Shown: one piece after another, positions 8,976 through 17,962 of the stretch
Position numbering within the stretch: position 1 is the first letter of the stretch
Layout: every line of letters starts with the position of its first letter
NCBI RefSeq assembly: GCF_009807095.1
Contig: NZ_WUCC01000004.1
Coordinates: 1-64,000 of the forward strand
DNA from: Rathayibacter sp. VKM Ac-2754
GTDB taxonomy: Bacteria; Actinomycetota; Actinomycetes; Actinomycetales; Microbacteriaceae
DNA: 64,000 nt
Reading direction: 5' to 3'
Translations under genes and position numbers: made by a program
Notes under the pieces: model-generated
The model's database searches: none
What the model saw: the letters and a program-made list of their open reading frames with translations, nothing else
What the model was told of the DNA's origin: nothing

Positions 8976-9032
8976 TCTCGAACGCCGTACGACTATCGGA
9001 CGGCGTTCGATAACCTAGAACGCCGTTCGATA
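8976..9032. promoter_or_regulatory. Three tandem TetR-type operators between exporter and regulator
   Basis: Three 19-bp copies of the palindrome TATCGAACGnCGTTCGATA are centred at 8985, 9003 and 9023. The middle copy (8994-9012) is nearly perfect: TATCGGACG, one base, CGTTCGATA. The outer copies each have one good and one weaker half. Copy spacing is 18 and 20 bp, so neighbouring sites overlap or abut. The third copy covers the TAACAT hexamer (9031-9036) that would serve as the -10 of the TetR gene. This supports autoregulation plus control of the exporter. Confidence 0.75.
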
Positions 9033-9034
9033 AC

Positions 9035-9787
9035 ATGCAAGACATGTCTGCAGATCGAGCGAACGAGACCGGGCGCTCCGGTGCGCCGCCCGCGCGAGCC
9101 CGGGGACGCCAGCGGGCGTCGCACTCGCTCGACACGGTGCTGGCGGAGGCGATCGCGATCCTCGACGAGTCGGGGGAGCCGGCGCTGACCTTCCGGGCTC
9201 TGGCGGCGCGCCTCGGTGGCGGAGTGGCGAGCATCTACTGGTACGTCGGGAGCCGCGACGAGCTGCTCGACCGGGCGACGGAGGAGGTGATGGGCCGGGT
9301 CCTCGAGGACAGCGAGCCGCTCACCCACGGCTCCGACCCGGTCGCCAACCTGCGCGCGCTCGCCCTCGCGCTGTTCGACGAGTTCGTCCGCCGGCCGTGG
9401 TTCGGGCAGTTCATGCTCCGCGACAACGGGCTGCAGGCCAACTCGATGGCCATGCACGAGCGGATCGGCCAGCAGCTGATGCGGCTCGACCTGACGCCCC
9501 GGCAGCGCTTCCACGCGGCGTCGTCGATCGTGAGCTACGTCGTCGGCGTCGCCATCGACCTCGCGCAGCCGCCGCCCAAGGAGTTCCTCGAGAGCGGGAT
9601 GGACCGGCTGGAGTTCCTGGCCGCGTACGCCGACCGCTGGCGGGCACTCGACCCCGAGGAGTTCCCCTTCCTGCACCAGATCGCCGACGAGATGGCGACG
9701 CACGACGACCTCGACGTGTTCCGCTCCGGGCTCGACCTGCTGCTGGCCGGGCTCCGTCTGCAGGCAGGCCTCCCGCCGGCGCCGTGA
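9035..9787 (+). CDS. TetR-family repressor of the adjacent exporter
   Basis: A 250-aa TetR-type regulator. The N-terminal DNA-binding domain includes PALTFRALAARLGGGVASIYWYVGSRDELLD (about residues 50-80), the canonical helix-turn-helix ending. The long C-terminal ligand domain resembles the TetR_C class. Two starts are possible. The first ATG is used here. A second ATG at 9044 lies exactly 7 nt after TAACAT (9031-9036), as expected for a leaderless mRNA, and may be the true start (247 aa). There is no ribosome-binding site for either. It represses, by inference, the divergent MFS gene and itself. Confidence 0.87.
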   Translation: MQDMSADRANETGRSGAPPARARGRQRASHSLDTVLAEAIAILDESGEPALTFRALAARLGGGVASIYWYVGSRDELLDRATEEVMGRVLEDSEPLTHGSDPVANLRALALALFDEFVRRPWFGQFMLRDNGLQANSMAMHERIGQQLMRLDLTPRQRFHAASSIVSYVVGVAIDLAQPPPKEFLESGMDRLEFLAAYADRWRALDPEEFPFLHQIADEMATHDDLDVFRSGLDLLLAGLRLQAGLPPAP

Positions 9788-9820
9788 GTGCTCCCCTCGG
9801 CGAAGGGCCGGGGCCCGGAG

Positions 9821-11692
9821 TCAGTCCTCCGGGTCGACCACGAGCCCGACGCCGCCGCCGCGGCGCACGGGTTCGGCGACCGCGGTCATCCGCCCCGAGG
9901 CGTCGACCTCGATCGCGGCCACTGCGCCGATCTCCGCGGCCGACGTGAAGGTGTCGCCCGAGGGCGTCAGCTGCTGCCCGAAGGGGGCGAGGTCGTCGGC
10001 GTAGGCGTCGATGAACGCGGGCTCGGCCGAGGTCGAGGCGGTGTTGCGCTGCGACGCCCGGGGCGCGGCCACCGCCTCCGGGAGCGTCATGCCGAGGTCG
10101 ATGCGGTTGACCAGCGTCTGCAGCACCGTCGTGATGATCGTCGCGCCTCCGGGCGATCCGACGACGAACTTCACCTTGCCGTCGTCGAGCACGATCGTCG
10201 GCGACATCGACGAGCGCGGGCGCTTGTCCGGCTCGATCCGGTTCGGGTCGCCGTCGACGTACACCGTGGAGAAGTCGGTGAGCTCGTTGTTGAGGAGGAA
10301 CCCGCGTCCGGGGACGGTCATCGCCGACCCTCCGGTCTGCTCGATCGTCAGCGTGTAGGAGGCGGCGTTGCCCCACTTGTCGACGACCGAGAGGTGGGTG
10401 GTCGAGATGTTCTCGGTGTCGGGCTGCTCCGCGGCGAGGGCGGTCGAGCATCCGGAGCCGTCGAGCGCGCCGGCGGCGACCGGACGGACGGACGCGGTCG
10501 TCGGGTCGATCGTGCAGTCCCGCGAGTCCGCGAACTCCTGGCTGAGCAGCGTCTCGGTGGGCACGTCGGTGAAGGCGGGGTCGCCGACGTAGGCGCCCCG
10601 GTCGGCGAAGGCGCGGGCCGACGCCTCGAGGTAGAGGTGCAGGGCGCCGCCGGTCCCCTCGGCGCCGAGGTCGTGGTTCTCGAGGATGTTCAGCGCCTCG
10701 CCGACCGCGATCCCGCCCGAGGAGGAGGGCGCCATGCCGTAGACGTCGAGCCCGCGGTAGGAGGCGTGGGTGGGGGCCTGCTCGACGACCGAGTACGCGG
10801 CGAGGTCGGCCTCGGTGAGCGTGCCGGCCGGCGCGGGGAGCGTCGAGTCGGCGGCGGTCCGCGGGTTCTGGACCGTGTCGGCGATCTCGCCGGCCAGCGC
10901 TCCCTCGTAGAACGCACTCGGCCCGTGGATCGCGATGCCGGCCAGCGTCTTCGCGAGATCGGGATTGCGGAAGGTGCTGCCGACCGTCGGGGCGTCACCG
11001 CCGGGGAGGAACAGCTCGGCCGTGTCGGGGAACTGCTCGAACCGCTCGAGGTTGTCGAGCGTCTGGTTGCGGAAGGTCTCGTCGACCCGGAAGCCCTTCG
11101 CGGCGAGCGCGACCGACGGCGCAAGCACGGCCGCGAGCGGCAGGGTGCCGAAGCGGTCGACCGCGGTGTCCCAGGTCGCGACGGTGCCGGGGACCCCGAC
11201 CGAGACGCCCGACGACACGAGCTCCGGAGTGAAGGGGTAGGGCTCGCCCGTGGCGGGGTCGATGAAGGCGTCCGAGGTGATGCCGGCCGGTGCGGTCTCC
11301 CGCCCGTCGATGGTGCTCACCGCGCCGGTGGCCGCATCGAAGTAGACGAAGTACCCGCCACCGCCGATGCCGGCGCTGTAGGGCTCGGTCACGCCGAGAG
11401 CCGAGGCCGTCGCGACGGCGGCGTCGGCGGCGTTGCCGCCGAGCCTCAGCACCTCCAGGCCCACGCGGCTCGCGCTCGCGTCGACCGACGAGACCGCACC
11501 GCCGGAGCCGACCGAGGTCGAGGGCGAGATCAGCGGGCCACCGAGGGCGCCGCGGACGTCGTCGGGCGAGAGGTTCGGGAAGCCGGGGATCGGCCTCTCG
11601 AGAGCGGAGGCGGGCGCGGCGCCCGCCACCCCGAGAGAGACGACCGCGACGAGCGCGAGCGCGATCCGTCGGAGACCGGGTGTCGTGGCCAT
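9821..11692 (-). CDS. ggt: Gamma-glutamyltransferase, secreted
   Basis: A 623-aa gamma-glutamyltranspeptidase (EC 2.3.2.2 / 3.4.19.13) that cleaves or transfers gamma-glutamyl groups from glutathione and related compounds. A Sec signal peptide occupies roughly residues 1-30 (ends near ASA). The precursor self-cleaves before a catalytic Thr: the motif TTHLSVVD is present with Thr431 as the expected N-terminus of the small subunit. The glycine-containing PGSPGG-type substrate loop is seen as GSPGGATI near residues 515-522. Length matches the family. GGAGGAAC precedes the ATG. The gene is single and convergent with TetR; it may supply glutathione-derived cysteine and glutamate outside the cell. 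Confidence 0.92.
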   Translation of the reverse strand: MATTPGLRRIALALVAVVSLGVAGAAPASALERPIPGFPNLSPDDVRGALGGPLISPSTSVGSGGAVSSVDASASRVGLEVLRLGGNAADAAVATASALGVTEPYSAGIGGGGYFVYFDAATGAVSTIDGRETAPAGITSDAFIDPATGEPYPFTPELVSSGVSVGVPGTVATWDTAVDRFGTLPLAAVLAPSVALAAKGFRVDETFRNQTLDNLERFEQFPDTAELFLPGGDAPTVGSTFRNPDLAKTLAGIAIHGPSAFYEGALAGEIADTVQNPRTAADSTLPAPAGTLTEADLAAYSVVEQAPTHASYRGLDVYGMAPSSSGGIAVGEALNILENHDLGAEGTGGALHLYLEASARAFADRGAYVGDPAFTDVPTETLLSQEFADSRDCTIDPTTASVRPVAAGALDGSGCSTALAAEQPDTENISTTHLSVVDKWGNAASYTLTIEQTGGSAMTVPGRGFLLNNELTDFSTVYVDGDPNRIEPDKRPRSSMSPTIVLDDGKVKFVVGSPGGATIITTVLQTLVNRIDLGMTLPEAVAAPRASQRNTASTSAEPAFIDAYADDLAPFGQQLTPSGDTFTSAAEIGAVAAIEVDASGRMTAVAEPVRRGGGVGLVVDPED

Positions 11693-11906
11693 GGGGTTCC
11701 TCCGTCGGAACTCGTGGGGTGCGGAGCGGGTTCCCCCAACCTAGGGGCGCGCCGGGTCAGCGGGCTAGCGGACGGAATGTCACGTTCGACGGCCACATGG
11801 GCTGCGGTCGCCGCGGTCCGTCGGCTAGGTTCGCGGTACGCGACCCGACGCGGATGGACGGAACCCGGCCGGCCACGATCGTCGGCGCGCCGGAACGCGG
11901 TGACCC

Positions 11907-12599
11907 ATGGACGCTCGACGACGCCTGCTGGTCGTGGCCGGAGCGGTCGCGGCGGTGCTCGTGGCGGGCGCGGTGGTGCTCGATGCGACGGCGGGGAGCC
12001 CGGGCGACGCGTCCGGGAGTCGCCCGATCGCCGGGAGCGCGACTCCGGCCGTCTCTCAGGCTCCGCCGGCGACCGGTGCTGCCTCTCCCGGCGGCCTCGC
12101 CACCGTGACCCCGTCGACCCCGTCGACCCCGGCGGCGCTCGCCGCGGAGCCCGACCCCGAGGCTCCGCTCGAGGTCTCCGGGCCGGCGCCCGTCGAGACC
12201 GGGCTGCCCGCCTCGGCCCCCCGCGCGGCGCTGATCGCGCTGCCGCTGCCGGCCGCCGCGAGCTCCTCCGGCGCGGTGGTCGACGGCTATCCGTCGGCCG
12301 TCGTCGCTCCGGTCCCCGGCTCGATCGTGGCCTCGAGCTCGGTCGAGCCCGCGGGCGACGTGCTGCGCTCGGGTCTCACGGCGACCGTCGCCCTCGACGC
12401 GGAGCAGATCACCGAGCACTACCGGGATTCGCTGGCAGCGCAGGGCTTCACCTCGGCGGCCGTCGAGGCTCCCGACGGCGGCTCCGCCACGCTCTTCACC
12501 GCGGGCGAGGACACGGTGAGCCTCTCGGTGACCCCGACCGGCACGCCCCGGATGAGCTACTCGCTGCTGTCCGTCCTGCACGCCCCGAGCGGAGGCTGA
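11907..12599 (+). CDS. Exported or membrane-anchored protein of unknown function
   Basis: A 230-aa product with one N-terminal hydrophobic helix (about residues 7-27). An Ala/Pro/Thr-rich linker follows (to about residue 95), and then a small folded C-terminal part. The last 80 residues (around EQITEHYRDSLAAQGF) look like a compact alpha/beta domain of the kind found in actinobacterial lipoprotein-like proteins, but I do not recognise a named family. It heads a three-gene unit with an MFS gene (3 bp downstream) and a beta-propeller gene, so a shared role at the membrane is likely. Confidence 0.65.
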   Translation: MDARRRLLVVAGAVAAVLVAGAVVLDATAGSPGDASGSRPIAGSATPAVSQAPPATGAASPGGLATVTPSTPSTPAALAAEPDPEAPLEVSGPAPVETGLPASAPRAALIALPLPAAASSSGAVVDGYPSAVVAPVPGSIVASSSVEPAGDVLRSGLTATVALDAEQITEHYRDSLAAQGFTSAAVEAPDGGSATLFTAGEDTVSLSVTPTGTPRMSYSLLSVLHAPSGG

Positions 12600-12602
12600 G
12601 AG

Positions 12603-13850
12603 GTGTACATCTCGCTGTCCGACCGGCCGGAGGGCCCCGCGGAGCAGCCGGCGCGCGCCTCCGGTCCCGCGCGGGTCGCCCCGGCCGTGATCGCCCTGGG
12701 CGTGGTGAGCCTGTTCACCGACATCTCGTCGGAGTCGACCGCGGCGATCCTGCCCTTCTACATCACCGCGGCGCTGGGGATGTCGACGCTCGCCTACGGC
12801 TTCCTCGACGGCCTGTACCAGGGCGTCAGCGCGTTCGTCCGGATCGGCGCCGGCTGGACGGCCGACCGCACCGACCGGCCCAAGCTCGTGGCGCTCGCCG
12901 GCTACGGCCTGTCGATGCTCGCCAGGCTGGGGCTCCTGGCGGGGAGCGGGCCCGCCGCCCTCACGGCCGTGGTCGCCGTCGACCGCGTCGGCAAGGGGAT
13001 CCGCACCGCGCCGCGGGACGCGATGATCTCGGCCTCCTCCGACTCCGCATCGCTCGCGCGCTCCTTCGGCGTGCACCGGATGCTCGACACCGTCGGGGCG
13101 ACGATCGGGCCCCTCCTCGCCTTCGTCGTGCTCCTGCTCGTGCCGGACGGCTACGCGACGGTCTTCGTGGTGTCGGCCGCGTTCGCGACGCTCGGAGTGG
13201 TCGTCCTGCTGCTGTTCGTCCCCGACCTGCGGACGCGCCCCGCCGGTGGCCCGGCCCGGGCCCGGCTGCCGTGGCGTCGGCTGTGGGATCGACGCCCGCG
13301 CCGCCTCCTGCTCGCGGCGGGCCTGCTCGGCGTGCTGACGGTCGGCGACGGCTTCGTCTACCTCGTGCTGCAGAGTCGGAGCGGCTTCGCGGCACAGTGG
13401 TTCCCGCTGCTGTACGTCGGGACGAACGCGGCCTACCTCGCCCTCGCGATCCCGTTCGGGCGCCTCGCCGACCGCTGGGGCCGGGCCCGGATGTTCGCCG
13501 CCGGCCACGTGCTGCTGCTGGCCGTGTACGTGCTGGCCGCCTCGCCCGCCTCCGGACTGCCCGCGACCCTCGCCTGCCTGCTGCTGCTCGGCGCCTTCTA
13601 CGCGGCGACCGACGGAGTGCTCGCCGCGGTCGCCGGGGCGAGCGTGCCCGTCGAGATCCGGGCGAGCGGGATCGCGGCCGCCCAGACGGTCGTCGCGGTG
13701 GCGCGCCTGATCGCGTCGGTGGGCTTCGGGGCGCTGTGGCTGTGGCTCGGGCGGGAGGGCGCGATGGTCGCCGTCGCCATCGCGCTCGTGGCCGCGCTCC
13801 CGGTGGCGGTGCTGCTGCTGCGCGACCGGTTCGCGGAGGCGGCGCGATGA
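12603..13850 (+). CDS. MFS transporter
   Basis: A 415-aa major facilitator with about 12 transmembrane segments. SLFTDISSESTAAILPFYI near residues 38-56 and DRVGKGIRTAPRDAMIS near residues 124-140 are characteristic of a widespread actinobacterial and proteobacterial MFS group of unknown substrate. A second A-type motif, FGRLADRWGRARMF, lies near residues 286-299. Translation begins at GTG, 3 nt after the preceding stop and close behind GGAGG in the end of that gene. The stop overlaps the start of the propeller gene (ATGA). The tight three-gene arrangement suggests the exported and propeller proteins act with the transporter. Confidence 0.8.
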   Translation: MYISLSDRPEGPAEQPARASGPARVAPAVIALGVVSLFTDISSESTAAILPFYITAALGMSTLAYGFLDGLYQGVSAFVRIGAGWTADRTDRPKLVALAGYGLSMLARLGLLAGSGPAALTAVVAVDRVGKGIRTAPRDAMISASSDSASLARSFGVHRMLDTVGATIGPLLAFVVLLLVPDGYATVFVVSAAFATLGVVVLLLFVPDLRTRPAGGPARARLPWRRLWDRRPRRLLLAAGLLGVLTVGDGFVYLVLQSRSGFAAQWFPLLYVGTNAAYLALAIPFGRLADRWGRARMFAAGHVLLLAVYVLAASPASGLPATLACLLLLGAFYAATDGVLAAVAGASVPVEIRASGIAAAQTVVAVARLIASVGFGALWLWLGREGAMVAVAIALVAALPVAVLLLRDRFAEAAR

Positions 13851-14881
13851 CGGAGGAACGCGCCTCCCGCCTCTCGGAGCGCACGCGCTGGATCGTCGCC
13901 GTCACCGCGGCCGTCGCCCTGCTCGGCGGCGCGGCCGCCTACGGCGTGGGTGCGTGGCAGCGGTTCGAGGCGCGCTCCTCGGCCGACTCCGCCGTCGCGG
14001 TCGCCACCGGCGCGCCGGCGGACGGCGATCGGATCGTGTTCCGCAACACCGCGAGCGGGCAGGGCTACGGGATGGTCGCCTCCGTGCCGCTGGCGGATCC
14101 GGGAGCCGCCCGTGCGATCAGCGACCGGGCCTGCGACCGGGTGGCAGCGACCGCCGAGACCCAGCTGTGCCTCCGCACCGACCGCGGCGTGCTGACGACC
14201 TTCGAGGCGGTGCTGACCGATGCCGACGGAGCGATCCTGCTCGAGTGGCCGCTGCCCGGCATCCCCAGCCGGGCGCGGATCGGCGACGGGATGCTGAGCA
14301 CGACCGCGTTCGTCACCGGCCACTCCTACGCGCCGACCACATTCTCGACCCAGACCGTGATCCGCTCCCTCGACCCGGCGGTCCCCGACCCGGGCGATCT
14401 CGAGTCCTTCGCGCTGAGCGTCGCCGGCCAGCCGCTGACCGCCGTCGACCGCAACCTCTGGGGAGTCACCTTCGCCGACGACGGCGACACCTTCTACGCG
14501 ACCGCCGCCTCGGGATCCCGCACCTGGCTGGTGCGCGGCAGCATGGCGGCACGGGCGCTGACGGCGATCCACGACACCGCGGAGTGCCCGTCCCTCTCGC
14601 CCGACGGCACCCGGATCGCCTACAAGAAGGACGCCGGCGGCGCCGTGCCCGACTGGCGCATCGCCGTGCTCGACCTCGCCTCGGGCACCGAGACTGTCCT
14701 CTCGGAGGAGCGCAGCGTCGACGACCAGGTGGTCTGGCTCGACGACGGCACGCTGCTCTACGGCCTCCCGCGGGAGGACTCGCCCGGCGACACCGACGTG
14801 TGGTCGATCGCGGTCGACGGCGGAGGCGCGCCGGAGCTCTACCTGGAGCACGCCTGGTCGCCGTCGGTCGTGCGGGGCTGA
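13847..14881 (+). CDS. TolB-like beta-propeller protein with N-terminal membrane anchor
   Basis: A 344-aa protein with a single N-terminal hydrophobic helix (about residues 15-38) and an extracytoplasmic region of WD40/TolB-like blades. The clearest blade motifs are SLSPDGTRIAYKK near residues 247-259 and WRIAVLDLASGTETVLSEE just after. Such propellers bind proteins or peptides. The ATG overlaps the MFS stop, so the two are probably co-translated. A much larger open frame through this region is a GC-rich artefact; only this segment has the expected composition and a sensible start. A second propeller of similar design occurs on the minus strand near 31-32 kb. Confidence 0.75.
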   Translation: MTEERASRLSERTRWIVAVTAAVALLGGAAAYGVGAWQRFEARSSADSAVAVATGAPADGDRIVFRNTASGQGYGMVASVPLADPGAARAISDRACDRVAATAETQLCLRTDRGVLTTFEAVLTDADGAILLEWPLPGIPSRARIGDGMLSTTAFVTGHSYAPTTFSTQTVIRSLDPAVPDPGDLESFALSVAGQPLTAVDRNLWGVTFADDGDTFYATAASGSRTWLVRGSMAARALTAIHDTAECPSLSPDGTRIAYKKDAGGAVPDWRIAVLDLASGTETVLSEERSVDDQVVWLDDGTLLYGLPREDSPGDTDVWSIAVDGGGAPELYLEHAWSPSVVRG

Positions 14882-14891
14882 GGGCGGGCCC

Positions 14892-15848
14892 TCAGACCGG
14901 CGACGACACCTCGGCCAGGCGCATCGTGCCGCCCGCCTGCGCGGCGAACGCTCGCGCCGTCGCAGCGATCGTGCGCTGCATGACGCGCACCGCGGCGGTC
15001 GGCGCGAGGTCGGCCGGGCGGGCGAGGCTGATCGTGCGGGTCAGGTGGGGCCGGTCGGGCTCCTCGATGCGGATCGAGCGCAGGCCCGGGCGGCCCTGGA
15101 GCACCATCGCAGGGACGACCGCGATGCCGAGGCCGCGCTCCGCGAAGCGCAGCACCGCGTCCATCTCGGCCCCCTCCAGCACGACGTCGGGTGCCAGGCC
15201 GGCCGCCGAGAACGCGGCGTCGGTCGCTCGGCGCAGGTCGTAGCTCGAGTTGAAGGCGATCTGCGGGAGGCGGGCCACGGCCGCCAGATCGAGCGCGTCG
15301 CCGTCGGCCAGGGGCGGCTCCGTGGTCGACGAGACCACGACGAGCTCCTCGACGAGCAGCGGAGTCACGGTGAAGGCGCCGCCGATCGCGGCGGTCGAGG
15401 TCGTCACGAGCGCGAGGTCGAGCTCGCCCCGCGCGAGCCGGTCGAAGAGGCTCCGCGAGCCGTCCTCGGCGAGGTGCAGCTCGATGGCCGGATGCGCCGC
15501 GTGGAACGCGTGCAGCACCTCCGCGACGAGGCTGATGCAGAGGGTCGGAGTCGCACCGAAGCGGACCCGGCCGCGCTCGAGTCCGGCCAGCTCGGCCAGC
15601 TCGCGGCGCACCGACTCGGCGTCGGCCAGCATGCGGCGGGCGAGCGGCAGCAGGAGCTCGCCGGCCGGGGTGAGGCTGCTGCCGGCGCGCGCTCGGTGGA
15701 ACAGCTCCGAGCCCAGATCCTGCTCCAGCGACGCGATCTGGCGGCTCAGCGACGGCTGTGCGAGATGCAGCTCGTCGGCGGCACGGGTGAAGCTGCCGAG
15801 GCGCGCGATCTCGACGAAGCCGGTCAGCTGCTCGAAGTTCATATCCAT
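14892..15848 (-). CDS. LysR-family transcriptional regulator
   Basis: A 318-aa LysR protein. The winged helix-turn-helix at the N-terminus contains LGSFTRAADELHLAQPSLSRQIASLE-type residues (about 17-42), followed by the usual linker helix. The effector domain with the PBP2 fold spans about residues 92-300. The gene is divergent from the flavoprotein gene, with only 70 bp between them, so that gene is the expected target. The ATG used is the most upstream; a second Met lies two codons later. Confidence 0.88.
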   Translation of the reverse strand: MDMNFEQLTGFVEIARLGSFTRAADELHLAQPSLSRQIASLEQDLGSELFHRARAGSSLTPAGELLLPLARRMLADAESVRRELAELAGLERGRVRFGATPTLCISLVAEVLHAFHAAHPAIELHLAEDGSRSLFDRLARGELDLALVTTSTAAIGGAFTVTPLLVEELVVVSSTTEPPLADGDALDLAAVARLPQIAFNSSYDLRRATDAAFSAAGLAPDVVLEGAEMDAVLRFAERGLGIAVVPAMVLQGRPGLRSIRIEEPDRPHLTRTISLARPADLAPTAAVRVMQRTIAATARAFAAQAGGTMRLAEVSSPV

Positions 15849-15918
15849 AGCCTAATCGCATGGTTCATAGCCGAAATATGCATTGGAGTAATCGAACAGC
15901 GCTGCCTAGCGTGGGGGG
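15849..15918. promoter_or_regulatory. Divergent LysR / flavoprotein promoter region
   Basis: Two direct copies of CATAGCC (15846-15852 and 15866-15872) and an outer GCAT/ATGC inverted pair (15858-15861, 15878-15881) could be LysR contacts. TAGCGT (15907-15912) stands 6 nt before the flavoprotein ATG, the usual position of a -10 box for a leaderless mRNA. The -10 assignment is reasonable; the operator assignment is weak. Confidence 0.45.
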
Positions 15919-17664
15919 ATGAGCACTTCACAGACCACCACGGAGCGACGGATCTCCACCTCCGTCCTCGTCATCGGCACCGGCGGCTCCGGCCTCCGCG
16001 CCGCCATCGAGCTGGCCGAGGCCGGGGTCGACGTCCTCGCGCTGGGCAAGCGCTCGAAGTCGGACGCGCACACCTCGCTCGCCGCCGGCGGCATCAACGC
16101 CGCCCTCGCCACGATGGACCCCGACGACAGCTGGCAGCAGCACGCCGCCGACACCATCACCGAGTCGTACCTGCTCGCGAACCCGCACACCGTCGAGATC
16201 GTCACCTCGAACGCCGCCCGCGGCATCCAGGACCTCGAGCGCTACGGCATGCCGTTCGCCCGCGAGGACGACGGCCGCATCTCGCAGCGCTTCTTCGGAG
16301 CGCACACCTACCGCCGCACCGCCTTCGCCGGCGACTACACGGGCCTCGAGATCCAGCGGACGCTGGTCAACCGCGCCGCGCAGCTCGAGATCCCGATCCT
16401 CGATACCGTCTACGTCACGCGCATCCTCGTCAACGACGACGGAGCCGTCTTCGGCGCCTACGGCTTCGACCTCGTCGACGGCACTCGCTACCTCATCCAC
16501 GCCGACGCGGTGATCCTCGCCGCCGGCGGCCACAATCGCATCTGGCGCCGCACCTCCTCGCGCCGCGACGAGAACACGGGCGACTCGTTCCGCCTGGCCG
16601 TCGAGGCCGGCGGGCGCCTGCGCGATCCCGAGCTGGTGCAGTTCCACCCGTCGGGCATCATCGAGCCCGAGAACGCGGCCGGCACGCTGATCTCCGAGGC
16701 CGCGCGCGGCGAGGGAGGCATCCTCCGCAACGGGCTCGGCGAGCGCTTCATGGGAAAGTACGACCCCGAGCGTCTCGAGCTCTCGACCCGCGACCGGGTC
16801 GCGCTCGCCTGCTACACCGAGATCAAGGAGGGCCGCGGCACGCCGAACGGCGGAGTCTGGCTCGACGTCTCGCACCTGCCGCGCGAGACGATCATGACCC
16901 GGCTCCCGCGCGTCTACCAGACGATGCTCGAGCTGCAGATGCTCGACATCACGAAGGAGCCGATCGAGATCGCCCCGACGGCGCACTACTCGATGGGCGG
17001 CGTCTGGGTCCGCTCCGAGGACCACAGCACCGACGTCCCCGGGCTCTACGCCATCGGCGAGGCGTCCAGCGGTCTGCACGGCGCGAACCGCCTCGGCGGC
17101 AACTCGCTGATCGAGCTGCTCGTCTTCGGCAGGATCGTCGGCCAGGCCGCCGCGGACTACTCCGCGTCTCTGACCGCGCAGACCCGTTCGGCGGCGTCGG
17201 TGCAGGTCGCTCGCGATGAGATCGCCGACCTGCTCGCCGCCGACGGCGAGGAGAACGTGCGGGCGCTGCAGCGCGCGATCCGCAACACGATGACCGAGCA
17301 CGCGGGAGTCGTCCGCGACGAGGCGGGCCTGCTCGCCGGACTCGCCGAGCTGGACGCGATCGAGGCGCGCATCGCCGACATCGGGATCCACCCCGACATC
17401 GCCGGGTTCCAGGACCTCGCGCACGCCTTCGACCTCAAGTCGGCCGCGATGGCCGCACGGGCCACCCTCGACGCAGCGCTCGAGCGCCGGGAGAGCCGCG
17501 GCTGCCACAACCGGAGCGACTATCCCGAGATGGATCCGGCCCTGCAGGTGAACCTCGTCTGGTCGCCCAGCACGGGGATCACCCGCGAGGAGATCCCCGC
17601 GATCCCCGAGGAGATCCAGGCCCTCACCGGCGAGGTCGCCACCGCGGGCAAGCTGCTCGAGTAG
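15919..17664 (+). CDS. FAD-dependent fumarate reductase/succinate dehydrogenase-type flavoprotein
   Basis: A 581-aa flavoprotein of the SdhA/FrdA/L-aspartate oxidase superfamily. VLVIGTGGSGLRAAIELAEAG (about residues 15-35) is the Rossmann dinucleotide fold. TSLAAGGINAAL is the flavin-contact loop, and QFHPSG (about 249) carries the substrate histidine. EAARGEGG (about 265) and HGANRLGGNSLIELLVFG (about 392) complete the active site, and the C-terminal helical domain is present. It has the full subunit length, yet no iron-sulfur or membrane-anchor subunit gene lies beside it. It may thus be a soluble fumarate reductase or L-aspartate-oxidase-like enzyme. It is probably leaderless (see the divergent promoter) and under control of the neighbouring LysR protein. 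Confidence 0.85.
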   Translation: MSTSQTTTERRISTSVLVIGTGGSGLRAAIELAEAGVDVLALGKRSKSDAHTSLAAGGINAALATMDPDDSWQQHAADTITESYLLANPHTVEIVTSNAARGIQDLERYGMPFAREDDGRISQRFFGAHTYRRTAFAGDYTGLEIQRTLVNRAAQLEIPILDTVYVTRILVNDDGAVFGAYGFDLVDGTRYLIHADAVILAAGGHNRIWRRTSSRRDENTGDSFRLAVEAGGRLRDPELVQFHPSGIIEPENAAGTLISEAARGEGGILRNGLGERFMGKYDPERLELSTRDRVALACYTEIKEGRGTPNGGVWLDVSHLPRETIMTRLPRVYQTMLELQMLDITKEPIEIAPTAHYSMGGVWVRSEDHSTDVPGLYAIGEASSGLHGANRLGGNSLIELLVFGRIVGQAAADYSASLTAQTRSAASVQVARDEIADLLAADGEENVRALQRAIRNTMTEHAGVVRDEAGLLAGLAELDAIEARIADIGIHPDIAGFQDLAHAFDLKSAAMAARATLDAALERRESRGCHNRSDYPEMDPALQVNLVWSPSTGITREEIPAIPEEIQALTGEVATAGKLLE

Positions 17665-17676
17665 CCGAGGGCCGCG

Positions 17677-17962
17677 TCATCCGCCGAGGGTGACGCGGAG
17701 GATCCTCTCGTCGCTGTTGTTCGCGATGCTGTCCTCGTCCCCGCTGTGGGAGGTCGTCATCCAGAGGCCGCCCCGCCCGTCGGGTTCGACGGTGCGGAGG
17801 CGGCCGTAGGCGTCCCTGCGAGTCGAAGGCGAGCCCCTGCGGGGTGCGGTGCCCTTAGCTCCAGACGGCGTTGCCGAAGGGATTGTCCCCGGGGATGCTG
17901 CCGTCGGGGTCGATGCGCAGGATCTTGCCGCTCAGGGAGGAGAGGTTCTGGGCCGTGGATCA
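17677..17962 (-). pseudogene. Remnant of a PQQ-dependent (glucose/sorbosone-type) sugar dehydrogenase
   Basis: Minus-strand translation gives [31 protein letters not shown] and GHRTPQGLAFD, then YGRLRTVEPDGRGGLWMTTS and a normal end DERILRVTL-GG-stop. These are the last blades of the GSDH family, in order. The gene is dead: TAA (17855-17857 on the plus strand as TTA) replaces the Tyr usually found before GHR. An internal deletion near 17815 joins two segments in different frames. Upstream of about 17960 no further similarity is visible, so most of the N-terminal part is lost. The remaining bases up to about 18170 hold nothing I can identify. Confidence 0.75.

Noticed and set aside
9788-14881. 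A 1697-codon open frame on the plus strand
   Set aside because: It runs antisense to the gamma-glutamyltransferase and through other genes with Arg/Gly/Ala-rich shadow composition; only its last 345 codons (from 13847) are a real gene.
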